A program made the position numbers and the translations under genes. The notes below the pieces were generated by a model. The model made no database searches and was not told the DNA's origin. It saw only the letters and a list, made by a program, of their open reading frames with translations. Below, piece after piece: positions 27,373 through 35,989 of a DNA stretch of 64,000 bases. How positions within the stretch are numbered: position 1 is the first letter of the stretch; the number at the start of each line of letters is the position of its first letter. Origin of the DNA: Candidatus Thiovulum imperiosus (GTDB lineage Bacteria > Campylobacterota > Campylobacteria > Campylobacterales > Thiovulaceae); contig JAMJTW010000028.1 in assembly GCA_024281175.1 (NCBI GenBank), forward strand, positions 1-64,000, read 5' to 3'.

Positions 27373-27375
27373 ATT

Positions 27376-27414
27376 TTTAGAGTGGCTAAATAGAACTTCT
27401 TTAGTCACTCCTCT
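27376..27414. repeat. Two terminal repeats of the MITE family back to back (hairpin)
   Basis: TAGAGTGGCTAAATAG is followed after a few bases by CTTTAGTCACTCCTCT. These resemble the left and right ends of the mobile element with the middle removed. Together they form a stem that may serve as a terminator for the SUMF1-like gene. Confidence 0.55.
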
Positions 27415-27447
27415 AAATCTTCAAAAGTAATAAAATAAAGGAAATTT

Positions 27448-28539
27448 ATGAAGTGGATATTCTCAATTCTCCCGCTACTTTTTATATCTTGTGAAACAGA
27501 TACAGATAGTAGTAAGAGACACGAAATTTTACAAGCTATTGATGATGGGAACTTTCAGAAAGCACTAAATGAATTAGATGGTTGTGAAGTAGAGAGCTAT
27601 TTTACATCAGAAGAGTGTCAGATAAATCGGGGAATGACCTATTTTGGTCTTGCTGGTTATGATATAGTTTCTATTGGTGAAGAGTTATATAGAGCTTATG
27701 TTGATGATACTCTTTCTGAAGATGAAAGAGATACAGAAATTATGACAATAGTTTTTGAGAAATTGAAAGACCCCAATGCTCTTTTGGGTGTTCAGGAGTT
27801 TAAAAAGGCTCTTGGTTCAGCTGGATATAGTGAAGATATCTGTATTTATAACATATTTCTCTCTCTACCAACTCTTATGCAACAGTCCTGTTCTGCTATA
27901 AATCCAACTCTTCTTTTAGAGAGTCTTGATACAGATGTATATATTACAAATAATTATAGTGTGGATTTGGAAAACCTCATCTCACTTGAAGAGAGTATTC
28001 AAGGTGTTGTTCCAACTATTGAGACAAGAGATTTAGTTGAGATGTTAAATGGTGATGAGGTTTCTGAAGAGAATAAAAATGAACTGGACGCTTCAACTTG
28101 TTTGATAAGTCCAAATGTCTGCTCCTCTTTAGGATTTTCAGAACCAAGCTGTTTTGAAGAGAAGTATAAGGAGTTGGAAATTTGTCTCCTTCAAAAGGGT
28201 GATTTTCAAACACTCCGTTTAAGAGATAGTATCGGCTCTTTGGTCTTAGTCGAAGATAGTTATATAACACATTATGATACAGTTTGCTACACACCCGATT
28301 ATCTTAATGGAACATGTTTTCCAAAACCAGTTGATGGCGAACAAACACTACTAACTGAAGTTGTTGATAAGTTAAATGAAGATGATAGCTATCTAAATTC
28401 TATTGCAATTTTTAGTGATGTAGATGATACAGAGAACTCTGAAGAGAAAGTAGAAGAATTTAAATCTGATATTTGTGGATATAAAGATTGTGAAGTGACA
28501 GAAGACAATCTAATTGATTACCTAAATTGGAGTATATAA
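27448..28539 (+). CDS. Cys-rich lipoprotein with TPR-like start
   Basis: 363 residues. The signal peptide ends in lipobox FISC (mature Cys15). Residues 25-55 read like one TPR unit (EILQAIDDGNFQKALNELDG). Many cysteines, about 14, are spread through the mature protein and suggest periplasmic disulfides. The rest is acidic and not assignable. It is translationally linked to the next outer-membrane protein through a TAATG junction, so the two probably act together at the outer membrane. Confidence 0.7.
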   Translation: MKWIFSILPLLFISCETDTDSSKRHEILQAIDDGNFQKALNELDGCEVESYFTSEECQINRGMTYFGLAGYDIVSIGEELYRAYVDDTLSEDERDTEIMTIVFEKLKDPNALLGVQEFKKALGSAGYSEDICIYNIFLSLPTLMQQSCSAINPTLLLESLDTDVYITNNYSVDLENLISLEESIQGVVPTIETRDLVEMLNGDEVSEENKNELDASTCLISPNVCSSLGFSEPSCFEEKYKELEICLLQKGDFQTLRLRDSIGSLVLVEDSYITHYDTVCYTPDYLNGTCFPKPVDGEQTLLTEVVDKLNEDDSYLNSIAIFSDVDDTENSEEKVEEFKSDICGYKDCEVTEDNLIDYLNWSI

Positions 28540-29639
28540 TGAGAATAGTTCTATTTCTACTTCCAATTTCTCTAATTTCTAGTGAGTTTTATCAGGTTCA
28601 TAAAGATATACACATTATGAGAAGTGGTGGAACAAATGTTGGTATTGGTGGTAGTGGAGCATCATATTTCTACAACCCAGCAGGACTCTCTACTATGAAT
28701 AGAGATAGTGGAGGTGAAACTAAAATCTTAAATGTAACCTCATCAATAAATAAGAATTTGATAGATAGTGGTACAGATTTTATCTCTGATATTGAAGAAG
28801 TTGATGATGAAGATGAGCGAAATATCGAGACAATCAAACTTGCAAAAGAGCATTTAGGAGAAAATAACCATTTAGGAATTTCAGACTTTACCTATTTTGC
28901 AAATCATAAATTTATTTTGGGTGCTTTAGGTAGTTTAAATGCGAACTTTGAGACTCATAGAGGTTTTGGTACAGAGGGTTTTGCTTCAATTGATGGTTTA
29001 GTTCTTGGAGGTGCTGTTTTTGGTGGTGCTTACAACTATGATGATAAAATCGCTTTAGGTTTAGGAATTAAATATTTCACTTACTCATCTGTTGATAGAG
29101 ATTTCACTTTACGAGAACTTGTTGCAAACTCAGATGATATAGAGAATTATGTTTTTGATGAGGTTGCTGAAAGTGGTGAAAGCATAGTTTTTGACTTAGG
29201 ACTTTTGTACCATTTTGGAAATAGTAGAGAGTATCACCTTGGAGTTAGTGGTATAAATATTGGAGGTATTGGAAAAGAGAGCCACTCAACTTACATTCCA
29301 GAAACTTTAAATATTGGTGCTGGATACTCTAAAAAAATTGAAAAGAGATTTCTTCATAGTCTGAAATTTGGAATTGACTATACAGATTTAACAGAAGAGT
29401 ATGAAGAGTCAGATAATGTTAAGAAAATTCGGGCTGGTATAGACCTTTCTATTGTAGATAGTAGCTGGATAACTTTCAAAATTGGTGCTGGACTCTATCA
29501 AGGATATCCAACTGCTGGATTAAATTTTAGAGTGGCTCTATTGGATTTCGCATTTACAACTTATGCTGAAGAGATTGGAGTCTATTCTGGACAAGAAGAG
29601 GATAGGAGATATATGGCAAACTTTACATTTGGTTGGTAG
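28539..29639 (+). CDS. FadL/TraF-like outer-membrane beta-barrel protein
   Basis: 366 residues after choosing the ATG at 28539, which follows TTGGAG by 6 bp and is directly preceded by the upstream stop (TAATG). The signal peptide covers about 1-15. RSGGTNVGIGGSGASYFYNPAGL is the typical start of the TraF_2/FadL-type barrel families. Repeated strand pairs such as NHKFILGALGSLNANF, IALGLGIKYFTYSS and LGAGLYQGYPTAGLNF follow, ending in FTFGW with a terminal aromatic residue, as barrel proteins do. Likely an outer-membrane partner of the preceding lipoprotein. Substrate unknown. Confidence 0.75.
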   Translation: MRIVLFLLPISLISSEFYQVHKDIHIMRSGGTNVGIGGSGASYFYNPAGLSTMNRDSGGETKILNVTSSINKNLIDSGTDFISDIEEVDDEDERNIETIKLAKEHLGENNHLGISDFTYFANHKFILGALGSLNANFETHRGFGTEGFASIDGLVLGGAVFGGAYNYDDKIALGLGIKYFTYSSVDRDFTLRELVANSDDIENYVFDEVAESGESIVFDLGLLYHFGNSREYHLGVSGINIGGIGKESHSTYIPETLNIGAGYSKKIEKRFLHSLKFGIDYTDLTEEYEESDNVKKIRAGIDLSIVDSSWITFKIGAGLYQGYPTAGLNFRVALLDFAFTTYAEEIGVYSGQEEDRRYMANFTFGW

Positions 29640-29708
29640 TTTCTCTTTTTTAGGTAAGGAGTTTTTCGATAGAATATTTAAAATATATAACATATAAAAA
29701 AGTGAAAA

Positions 29709-31328
29709 ATGAGTAGTAGTCAAGATTTAGAGTTTGACCATAAAATTCTTGTGGTTGAAGCAGAGATAAAAAGGGCAAAAAATATTACATATGTTTTAGA
29801 TGGTCTATACGAAACTAAATTAGTAAATTCAGCAGAAAATGCGATTGCATATTTAGAAGAGACAGAAAAATATCCTGACCTAATTTTAAGCAATACAAAT
29901 TTTATATCAGCTGATGATTATCTCCAAGATTTAGAGAAGTTAGATGGTCTCTCTTTTGTTAAATATTTAAAAAATAGTGCAAATTTAAAAAATATTCCAG
30001 TTATATTTTTAACTTCCAATGAAGATAGTATATACATCTCAAGACTCTTTAATGAGGGTGCTTCTGATGTTGTTCCACTACCTCATGACAACCTTGATAT
30101 TTTTGCAAGAATTGAAACCAGAATAGAAAAAGAAAAAGAGAGAAATGAGCTTTCATCATCTTTCCAAGACCTTATGGAAGATATGAAAAGTAGAAATAAG
30201 AAAAATTTGGATTTTAGAAGTCAGCTCTTTGCAAAACATAGAGAGTCTATCTCAAAATATGAAGCAAAAATAACAAAACTTCGAGAACTTCTAATTGATA
30301 GAAATAAAGAGATAGAGTTCTTAAAAGATAAAGTTATGAACCTCTCTCAAGAAAATGGTAATCTTCAAAGTGATATCAAATATCTTAAAGTGAAACTTTA
30401 CTCAAGTCAGCAGATAGAACACACCGTGGATGCAGTCTCCTCTATAAATAATATGTCTGAAGCTGAATTAGTAGTAATAGAAGACATATTCAATCATTTA
30501 AATCAAGAGTATCTTTTTGAAGAAGAGCTAATTCGAACAATTTCCAAAAAAATCTTAGTTTCAGATATAGATTTTAAAAAGATAGATAATTTCTCATTTA
30601 TAAAGGGAGTTACAAAATCTATAAAAAAACATACAAAAAGAGAATTTTTTCAAGTTGTTGATGAACAAAATTTAAGAAAACAGATAGCATCTAATATAGA
30701 TAATCTTTTAGATTATATATTGAAAAACTATATAAATAAGTTTCTCTTCTTTTTTGCTATAAATCTTTTAGAAAATGTTGGAACTAAATCTGAAAATGCA
30801 ATTAGATTTTTAAGATTTTATGATGGTAGAGTTGAGATTGACCCAAATGGAGTTCGATATCAGAAACCGACAATAAGTAGTGCTGAAGGTTCTTGGAACA
30901 TGGTTACTATAATACAAATCATAAATCAGAGAACCAATGGATACTCTATAATAAAAAAGCAAGAAGAGACTATTCAGAGATATAAAGAGTCTATGGATAG
31001 GACATATAAGAATTTTGTGGAACTTGCTTCAACTTATAAAGTGGAGTTGGACAAAACAGAACCTATTGTAGAGCAGTTTATTCATACTGAAAATATCTTG
31101 AAAGAGATGAGAGATGAGAGTAAAAATTTAGCTGAAAAAGAGAAGTGCAACCACGATATTGAAAAAATTGAGGTTTTTAGAATGGATTATGAGAAGCTAA
31201 GAACTCAAAAAGACTCTTTCGTCTCAAAGTATGCCAAACAGGTTACATACTATAAACCAACAGAAGAGAAGTTTACAAAAATAGCTCTTTCAGTTGCTAA
31301 AATTCTGTTAAAAGTGAAAGTTGTTTAG
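29709..31328 (+). CDS. Pseudo-receiver coiled-coil signalling protein
   Basis: 539 residues, cytoplasmic. The N-terminal 140 residues have the receiver fold pattern (KILVVEAEI, PDLILSNTNF, IPVIFLTSNED, GASDVVPLPHD), but the phospho-acceptor is Asn62, the acidic pocket reads VEAE and the KP lysine is missing. A coiled coil follows at about 150-240. A helical region I do not recognise covers about 260-400 and a second coiled coil about 410-505. It is probably a phosphorylation-independent scaffold. Its TAG overlaps the GTG start of purU by one base. Confidence 0.75.
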   Translation: MSSSQDLEFDHKILVVEAEIKRAKNITYVLDGLYETKLVNSAENAIAYLEETEKYPDLILSNTNFISADDYLQDLEKLDGLSFVKYLKNSANLKNIPVIFLTSNEDSIYISRLFNEGASDVVPLPHDNLDIFARIETRIEKEKERNELSSSFQDLMEDMKSRNKKNLDFRSQLFAKHRESISKYEAKITKLRELLIDRNKEIEFLKDKVMNLSQENGNLQSDIKYLKVKLYSSQQIEHTVDAVSSINNMSEAELVVIEDIFNHLNQEYLFEEELIRTISKKILVSDIDFKKIDNFSFIKGVTKSIKKHTKREFFQVVDEQNLRKQIASNIDNLLDYILKNYINKFLFFFAINLLENVGTKSENAIRFLRFYDGRVEIDPNGVRYQKPTISSAEGSWNMVTIIQIINQRTNGYSIIKKQEETIQRYKESMDRTYKNFVELASTYKVELDKTEPIVEQFIHTENILKEMRDESKNLAEKEKCNHDIEKIEVFRMDYEKLRTQKDSFVSKYAKQVTYYKPTEEKFTKIALSVAKILLKVKVV

Positions 31329-32170
31329 TGAAGAAAACTTATAGAGTCTTGATAGAGGCAAAAGATGAACAGGGTTTAGTTTACAAAATATCTAAAATAT
31401 TTTCAGATATGAATCTCAATATCATTTCAAATAGTGAATTTGTAGATAGAGATAAAAAGCTATTTTTTATGAGAAGTGAAATCTCTGGTGATGAGGTAGA
31501 GATGAAAAAGCTACAAAAAGAGATTTTTTCTTCTCTGCCAGAAAAGTCAAGTGTAAAAATTGTAGATAGTTCAGTTCGAAAAAAGATAGTTGTTCTAGTA
31601 ACAAAAGAGGCCCACTGTTTAGGTGATATTCTTATTAGAAGTGTTGATAATGAGTTAGATGCTGATATAGTAGAAGTTATTGGAAACTACTCTCATCTTG
31701 AAAAATTAGTTGAGAAATTTGATATACACTTTGCAGAAGTTTCGCATGTTGGAAATGATAGAGAGACTCATGCAAATATTATAAAAGCAAGATTAGACAA
31801 ATTGGAATTTGATTACATTGTTTTGGCAAAATATATGCGAATTCTACCGCCCTCTTTTGTTGCCAACTACAAAAATAGAATTATAAATATTCACCACTCT
31901 TTTCTACCAGCTTTTATCGGTGCAAATCCTTACAAACAGGCTCATGAAAGAGGTGTCAAAATTATAGGTGCTACGGCTCACTTTGTAACCGATGATTTAG
32001 ATGAAGGTCCTATCATTGTTCAAGATGTAACTAAAGTGGACCACTCTCACAACTGGAAAGAGATGCAGAAAACTGGAAAAGATATTGAGAAAATTGTTCT
32101 TTCAAAAGCTCTTAAATATGTTTTAGAAGATAGAGTTTTTGTCTACTCAAATCGAACAGTAATTTTTTAA
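31328..32170 (+). CDS. purU: Formyltetrahydrofolate deformylase
   Basis: Releases formate from 10-formyl-tetrahydrofolate to balance one-carbon pools. It has 280 residues. An N-terminal ACT domain (about 4-75) is followed by the formyltransferase fold. The active-site block is INIHHSFLPAFIGANPYKQAHERG and the later HFVTDDLDEGPIIVQD holds the catalytic Asp. The start is a GTG overlapping the upstream TAG, so it is co-translated with the pseudo-receiver protein, an unusual partner. A short palindrome follows the stop. Confidence 0.95.
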   Translation: MKKTYRVLIEAKDEQGLVYKISKIFSDMNLNIISNSEFVDRDKKLFFMRSEISGDEVEMKKLQKEIFSSLPEKSSVKIVDSSVRKKIVVLVTKEAHCLGDILIRSVDNELDADIVEVIGNYSHLEKLVEKFDIHFAEVSHVGNDRETHANIIKARLDKLEFDYIVLAKYMRILPPSFVANYKNRIINIHHSFLPAFIGANPYKQAHERGVKIIGATAHFVTDDLDEGPIIVQDVTKVDHSHNWKEMQKTGKDIEKIVLSKALKYVLEDRVFVYSNRTVIF

Positions 32171-32180
32171 AAATTATTTT

Positions 32181-32202
32181 ACTCTTCGCATTCGCTCAGA
32201 GT
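32181..32202. repeat. Palindrome shared with the type-2 mobile element
   Basis: ACTCT and AGAGT flank TCGCATTCGCTC. The 20-base core is the exact reverse complement of a segment in the type-2 element near 35882-35901. It could be a remnant of another copy or a purU terminator; no T-run follows. Confidence 0.5.
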
Positions 32203-32242
32203 TAAAATTCAAAGTAAAATATATTTTTACTATTGGAGAAAT

Positions 32243-32881
32243 ATGAAAAAGTCTTTAATTTCTGAATTTTTAGGAACTTATATTCTAGTTTTTGCTGGAA
32301 CTGGAGCAATTATTATTGACTCTATAACTGGTTCGATTGGTCATATTGGAATTGCCTTAACTTTTGGAATGGTTGTTGCCGTTTTAATTTACAGTTTTGG
32401 ACATATATCTGGTGCACATTTCAATCCAGCTGTCTCAATCGCTTTTGCTGTTATGAAAGAGTTTGAGTGGAGAAAAGTATTTCCTTATATAGTAGCTCAA
32501 ATTTTAGGCGGAGTTTCTGCTAGTCTAACTCTGCTACTTCTATTTGGAAATAGAGCTAACTTAGGAGCAACTTTACCAAAATATTGTGAAATTCAAAGTT
32601 TTGTTTTGGAATTTATTCTGACATTTATCTTGATGCTTATCATCTCTCTTTCAGCTATCCACTCAAAAGCGATAAAAAGTTTTGCTGGTCTATCAATTGG
32701 TTTTACAGTTGGACTTGAAGCGATGTTTGGAGGTCCAATTTCTGGAGCAAGTATGAACCCTGTTCGCTCTTTTGCTCCTGCGGTTGTATCAGGAAACTTA
32801 GAACATCTATGGGTCTATCTTTTTGCAACAACGCTTGGTGCAATATCTTCTGTTTTTGTCTATAAAATTTTGAAAGAGTAG
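32243..32881 (+). CDS. Aquaporin/glycerol facilitator family channel
   Basis: 212 residues with six membrane helices. The first half-helix motif is HFNPAVSIAF. The second is SMNPVRSFAPA, where NPV replaces the usual NPA. The Arg of the selectivity filter is present directly after it (NPVRS). The short length and GISGA/GPISGAS loops fit bacterial AqpZ-type channels rather than glycerol facilitators, but substrate cannot be decided by eye. It is convergent with the cytochrome bd operon and its stop lies 25 bp from the end of the small CydX-like gene. Confidence 0.9.
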   Translation: MKKSLISEFLGTYILVFAGTGAIIIDSITGSIGHIGIALTFGMVVAVLIYSFGHISGAHFNPAVSIAFAVMKEFEWRKVFPYIVAQILGGVSASLTLLLLFGNRANLGATLPKYCEIQSFVLEFILTFILMLIISLSAIHSKAIKSFAGLSIGFTVGLEAMFGGPISGASMNPVRSFAPAVVSGNLEHLWVYLFATTLGAISSVFVYKILKE

Positions 32882-32906
32882 GTCGCTACTCTTTCTAAGA
32901 AAGTTT

Positions 32907-33008
32907 CTATTTATCAAGTTTCATTGCATTTCTAACACTAAGTTTCAAAGCAATAAAAATAGTTAGTGGCCAAAGAGAGTACCAGCCAATTGATGCTATA
33001 TATTCCAT
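32907..33008 (-). CDS. CydX-like small third subunit of cytochrome bd oxidase (33 aa)
   Basis: A short reading frame starting 8 bp after the cydB stop on the same strand. TTAGGAGAAACA precedes the ATG, giving a strong ribosome site. The product has 33 residues and one hydrophobic helix (about 8-24), with WYSLWPLTIFIAL and a basic C-terminus. Small single-helix subunits (CydX, CydH, CydS) stabilise the haems of bd oxidases and their genes follow cydB. Position, size and ribosome site support the call. Sequence identity to CydX itself is not evident. Confidence 0.75.
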   Translation of the reverse strand: MEYIASIGWYSLWPLTIFIALKLSVRNAMKLDK

Positions 33009-33016
33009 TGTTTCTC

Positions 33017-34150
33017 CTAATAGTTGTGTGCGTCAGGAGCTTCAATCTCCTCTTTTGTAAGCTTTTCTCTATCCATTGAGTACCAAGCGTAACCGATGTA
33101 TCCAAGAACAAAAGGTATCATAATTGATGCGTAACTCATAACAGTAAGAGTGTAATGGCTTCCAGAACTATTCATAATAGTTAGAGAACTCTGCATATCA
33201 GTTGTTGAAGGGTAATAAACAGTATTGTTGAAACCGACACTGACGATTAGTGCTGCAACAGTCATCACAATACCAACTCCAGCAGTCTTGATACAGCAAG
33301 TTTTCTCATAGTGAATAGTTTTGAATACGGCAACAATTACCATGCCAACACCAATGATAAAAAGAGCTGATACAATTGGCATATCAATAAAATTGTTGAA
33401 ATATTTATATTGCTCTATAAAAACAACACCATTTTCATCAACTCCAAAACCATCTTTTGTAAATATCCAAATCATAAAACCGAGATAAGTTATAAGGAAC
33501 ATAGGCATATGACCCTTGATTGAGAGAATAGCTTTTTGCCTAATAGGTTCATAATCTATATTGTTGATGAGGTATAAAGCACCACTAATTTTTGTTAAGA
33601 AAATAAGTGCAAGACCCAATAGCCAATTATACGGATTTAGTAGAGCTTCTAATCCTCTTAAATCATTTTGCCAATGAGAGAAGTTGTTCTCATCAACAAT
33701 AAATTCACTACCACTAAAAAATGTAGCAATAGCAACTCCAAGTAAAAATGAACCAACATCTCCATTTATTCTCAAAAAGATTTCATAAGTTCTCTTTCCT
33801 AAAAAGTTGTTTGGTTTGCTTCTATACTCATAACTTACTGCTTGAATAATAAATGAAAATAGAATTGCCAGCCACAACCAGTATGCTCCACCAAAAGATG
33901 CTGAGTAGAAGAGTGGAAAAGCAGAGAAGAGAGTTCCTCCAAAAAGAACTAGAGTTGTAAAACCTAACTCCCATTTTCTACCAATCGAATTTATAATCAT
34001 TGTCTTTTCAGTCTCATTGTGAGAGAGAAAATCTATCATTGTCTGTCCACCTTGAACAAACATCATGAAAACAAAGAGTCCACCAAGTAGAGAGAAGATA
34101 ATCCACCAATATTGCTGTAAAGTTAAAAGTTCTAAATCACCAAATCCCAT
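33017..34150 (-). CDS. cydB: Cytochrome bd oxidase subunit II
   Basis: Second integral subunit of the quinol oxidase, 377 residues with about eight or nine membrane helices. The N-terminal LQQYWWIIFSLLGGLFVFM, with MFVQGGQTM in place of the more usual DGFDLG motif, and the late SGSHYTLTVMSYASIMIPFVLGYIGYAWY are characteristic of CydB. It begins 2 bp after the cydA stop and is followed by the CydX-like gene. The complex reduces O2 with electrons from menaquinol with high affinity. Confidence 0.95.
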   Translation of the reverse strand: MGFGDLELLTLQQYWWIIFSLLGGLFVFMMFVQGGQTMIDFLSHNETEKTMIINSIGRKWELGFTTLVLFGGTLFSAFPLFYSASFGGAYWLWLAILFSFIIQAVSYEYRSKPNNFLGKRTYEIFLRINGDVGSFLLGVAIATFFSGSEFIVDENNFSHWQNDLRGLEALLNPYNWLLGLALIFLTKISGALYLINNIDYEPIRQKAILSIKGHMPMFLITYLGFMIWIFTKDGFGVDENGVVFIEQYKYFNNFIDMPIVSALFIIGVGMVIVAVFKTIHYEKTCCIKTAGVGIVMTVAALIVSVGFNNTVYYPSTTDMQSSLTIMNSSGSHYTLTVMSYASIMIPFVLGYIGYAWYSMDREKLTKEEIEAPDAHNY

Positions 34151-34152
34151 TT

Positions 34153-35682
34153 TTAGTGTGCCTCCTCTGGTCCCATTGCTATCTGTTTTGTCATAATCTT
34201 AACTTCAGCAATAAGTAGAATTGTAAATAGTACTGCAAACATAAAGAATGAAATCATTACATTTGTTGTAGAGATATCTGTTACAGCAACTCCAACAGGC
34301 ATAAGGTCTTGAATAGCCCACGGTTGTCGCCCAACTTCTGCAACAATCCAACCAGCTTCAGCCGCAATATATCCTAATGGAATTGACAACACTGCACTTA
34401 GTAAAATAAGTTTCTGTTTTACAATATCTTTATTGAATATAAAGAAGAAGAGAACTATTCCAAAAAGAGTTAAAAACCAACCACCAAGAGTAACCATGAT
34501 GTGAAAACTGTAAAATGTGAGTGAAATTGGAGGAACAATATCTTCTGGTTTTTCTAAATGACCATAACCAAAATATTGCATATTTGCATCTAATTTAGCT
34601 TTTGCTTCAGCCATACCAACCTCATCAGCATTTCTTTTTGCCTCTTTATAATCTCTAAGAGCCTGTACTGCTATCTTTCCTTTTTCCATCTTTGAAATTG
34701 CACTCTCAATTCCTCTCTCCTCATTACCATAAACAAGGTCTTTCAATCCAGGAACAAATGCAAAAGGGTCGTGATAGCCAAGTAGCGAAAGAGCATACGG
34801 AATTTCAAATTCAAAGTGGTAAACTTCCTCATCATTTTCTAAAGTTTTCTCTTCATTCAAAATACCAACAGCAACAATTCCAGCTCCCTCTTTTCCTTCA
34901 TACAGACCCTCCATTGCAGCAAGTTTTACAGGCTGTTTTTGAGCAACTTGATGTGCAGACTCATCACCACTTAAAAAGAGAAAAAGAGATGCAACCAATC
35001 CAAATGTAGCCCCCACAACCATAGACCTTTTTGCAAAAATTGTGTCCCGCTCTTTTAAAAGATACCAAGCACTAATTCCAACTACAAAAAGAGCTGAAAT
35101 CACATAGCCACTACCAATTGTGTGGAGAAATTTACTTACAGCCACTGGAGAGAAAAATATCGCCCAAAAATCAACCATCTCATTTCGAACGGTGTCTGGA
35201 TTGAATTCAACTCCTATTGGAAATTGCATCCACCCATTTGCTACCAAAATCCACATAGCAGAGAGATTTGAACCTACTGCAACAAGCCAAGTTGAGAGAA
35301 GGTGAAACTTTTTTCCAACTTTATTCCAGCCAAAAAACATAACTGCAAAGAATGCTGACTCCATAAAAAATGCTAAAATTCCCTCTATTGCAAGTGGTGC
35401 TCCAAAAATATCACCAACAAACCAACTGTAATTAGCCCAGTTTGTCCCAAATTCGAATTCCATAATAATTCCAGTAGCTACCCCAATTGCAAAATTTATT
35501 GCAAAAAGTGTCATCCAGAACTTGGTTATCTTTTTCCACTCTAAACTACCAGTTTTGACATAAATTGTCTCCATAATTGCTACGATAAATCCTAGCCCTA
35601 GCGTAAGTGGAACAAATAAAAAGTGATATAGAGCTGTCAATGCAAATTGAGCTCGACTCCAATCAACTAAATGCTCTTCCAT
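34153..35682 (-). CDS. cydA: Cytochrome bd oxidase subunit I
   Basis: Haem-bearing subunit, 509 residues. His20 and His187 match the E. coli ligands of haem b595 and b558. SFHIMVTLGGW holds the Met ligand, and Glu100 and Glu108 match the proton-path glutamates. The quinol-binding GWIVAEVGRQPW motif is intact. The Q-loop (about 225-375) is long. First gene of cydAB-cydX. A 17-bp perfect inverted repeat lies 20 bp upstream of the ATG, a likely regulatory site. Confidence 0.97.
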   Translation of the reverse strand: MEEHLVDWSRAQFALTALYHFLFVPLTLGLGFIVAIMETIYVKTGSLEWKKITKFWMTLFAINFAIGVATGIIMEFEFGTNWANYSWFVGDIFGAPLAIEGILAFFMESAFFAVMFFGWNKVGKKFHLLSTWLVAVGSNLSAMWILVANGWMQFPIGVEFNPDTVRNEMVDFWAIFFSPVAVSKFLHTIGSGYVISALFVVGISAWYLLKERDTIFAKRSMVVGATFGLVASLFLFLSGDESAHQVAQKQPVKLAAMEGLYEGKEGAGIVAVGILNEEKTLENDEEVYHFEFEIPYALSLLGYHDPFAFVPGLKDLVYGNEERGIESAISKMEKGKIAVQALRDYKEAKRNADEVGMAEAKAKLDANMQYFGYGHLEKPEDIVPPISLTFYSFHIMVTLGGWFLTLFGIVLFFFIFNKDIVKQKLILLSAVLSIPLGYIAAEAGWIVAEVGRQPWAIQDLMPVGVAVTDISTTNVMISFFMFAVLFTILLIAEVKIMTKQIAMGPEEAH

Positions 35683-35701
35683 TAATTTCCTTGTATAACT
35701 A

Positions 35702-35750
35702 TTATTTAAAATACTTATAAAAGTATATATTTCATAAGTATTTTAAATAA
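35702..35750 (-). promoter_or_regulatory. 17-bp perfect inverted repeat upstream of cydA
   Basis: TTATTTAAAATACTTAT (35702-35718) and its exact complement (35734-35750) are separated by 15 nt. The near edge is 20 bp from the cydA ATG. It may be a transcription-factor operator or a stable leader hairpin controlling the oxidase. It does not match FNR, Fur or ArcA consensus sites that I know. Confidence 0.6.
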
Positions 35751-35853
35751 GAGAGAAATCTTAACAGGGAAATATAAAATTCTTGTAGGAAAAGAGATTG
35801 CAAATCTATTTGTAAGAAAAATTTTATTATCTTCTAATTTAAATAGAAAGGAA

Positions 35854-35978
35854 GGGACTGACCAAATATAGTAGAATTTCCACTCTGAGCGAATGCGAAG
35901 AGTCTATAAATTGTAGACTCTTCAGTCGCTTTGCTTCTTCGGAGTGTGTTGCCCAAAAAAAGCTATTTGGTCTCTCCC
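35854..35978. mobile_element. MITE-like element, type 2 (125 bp, perfect target duplication)
   Basis: The ends GGGACTGACCAAATA and CTATTTGGTCTCTCCC match the family, but the interior differs from the type-1 copies. Its core is GAAGAGTCTA - 7 nt - TAGACTCTTC, within a longer imperfect palindrome. The octamer GAAAGGAA stands immediately outside each end (35846-35853 and 35979-35986). It fills most of the 307-bp gap between cydA and the DUF4492 gene. The right-hand duplicate is the Shine-Dalgarno region of that gene. Confidence 0.9.
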
Positions 35979-35989
35979 GAAAGGAAAAT

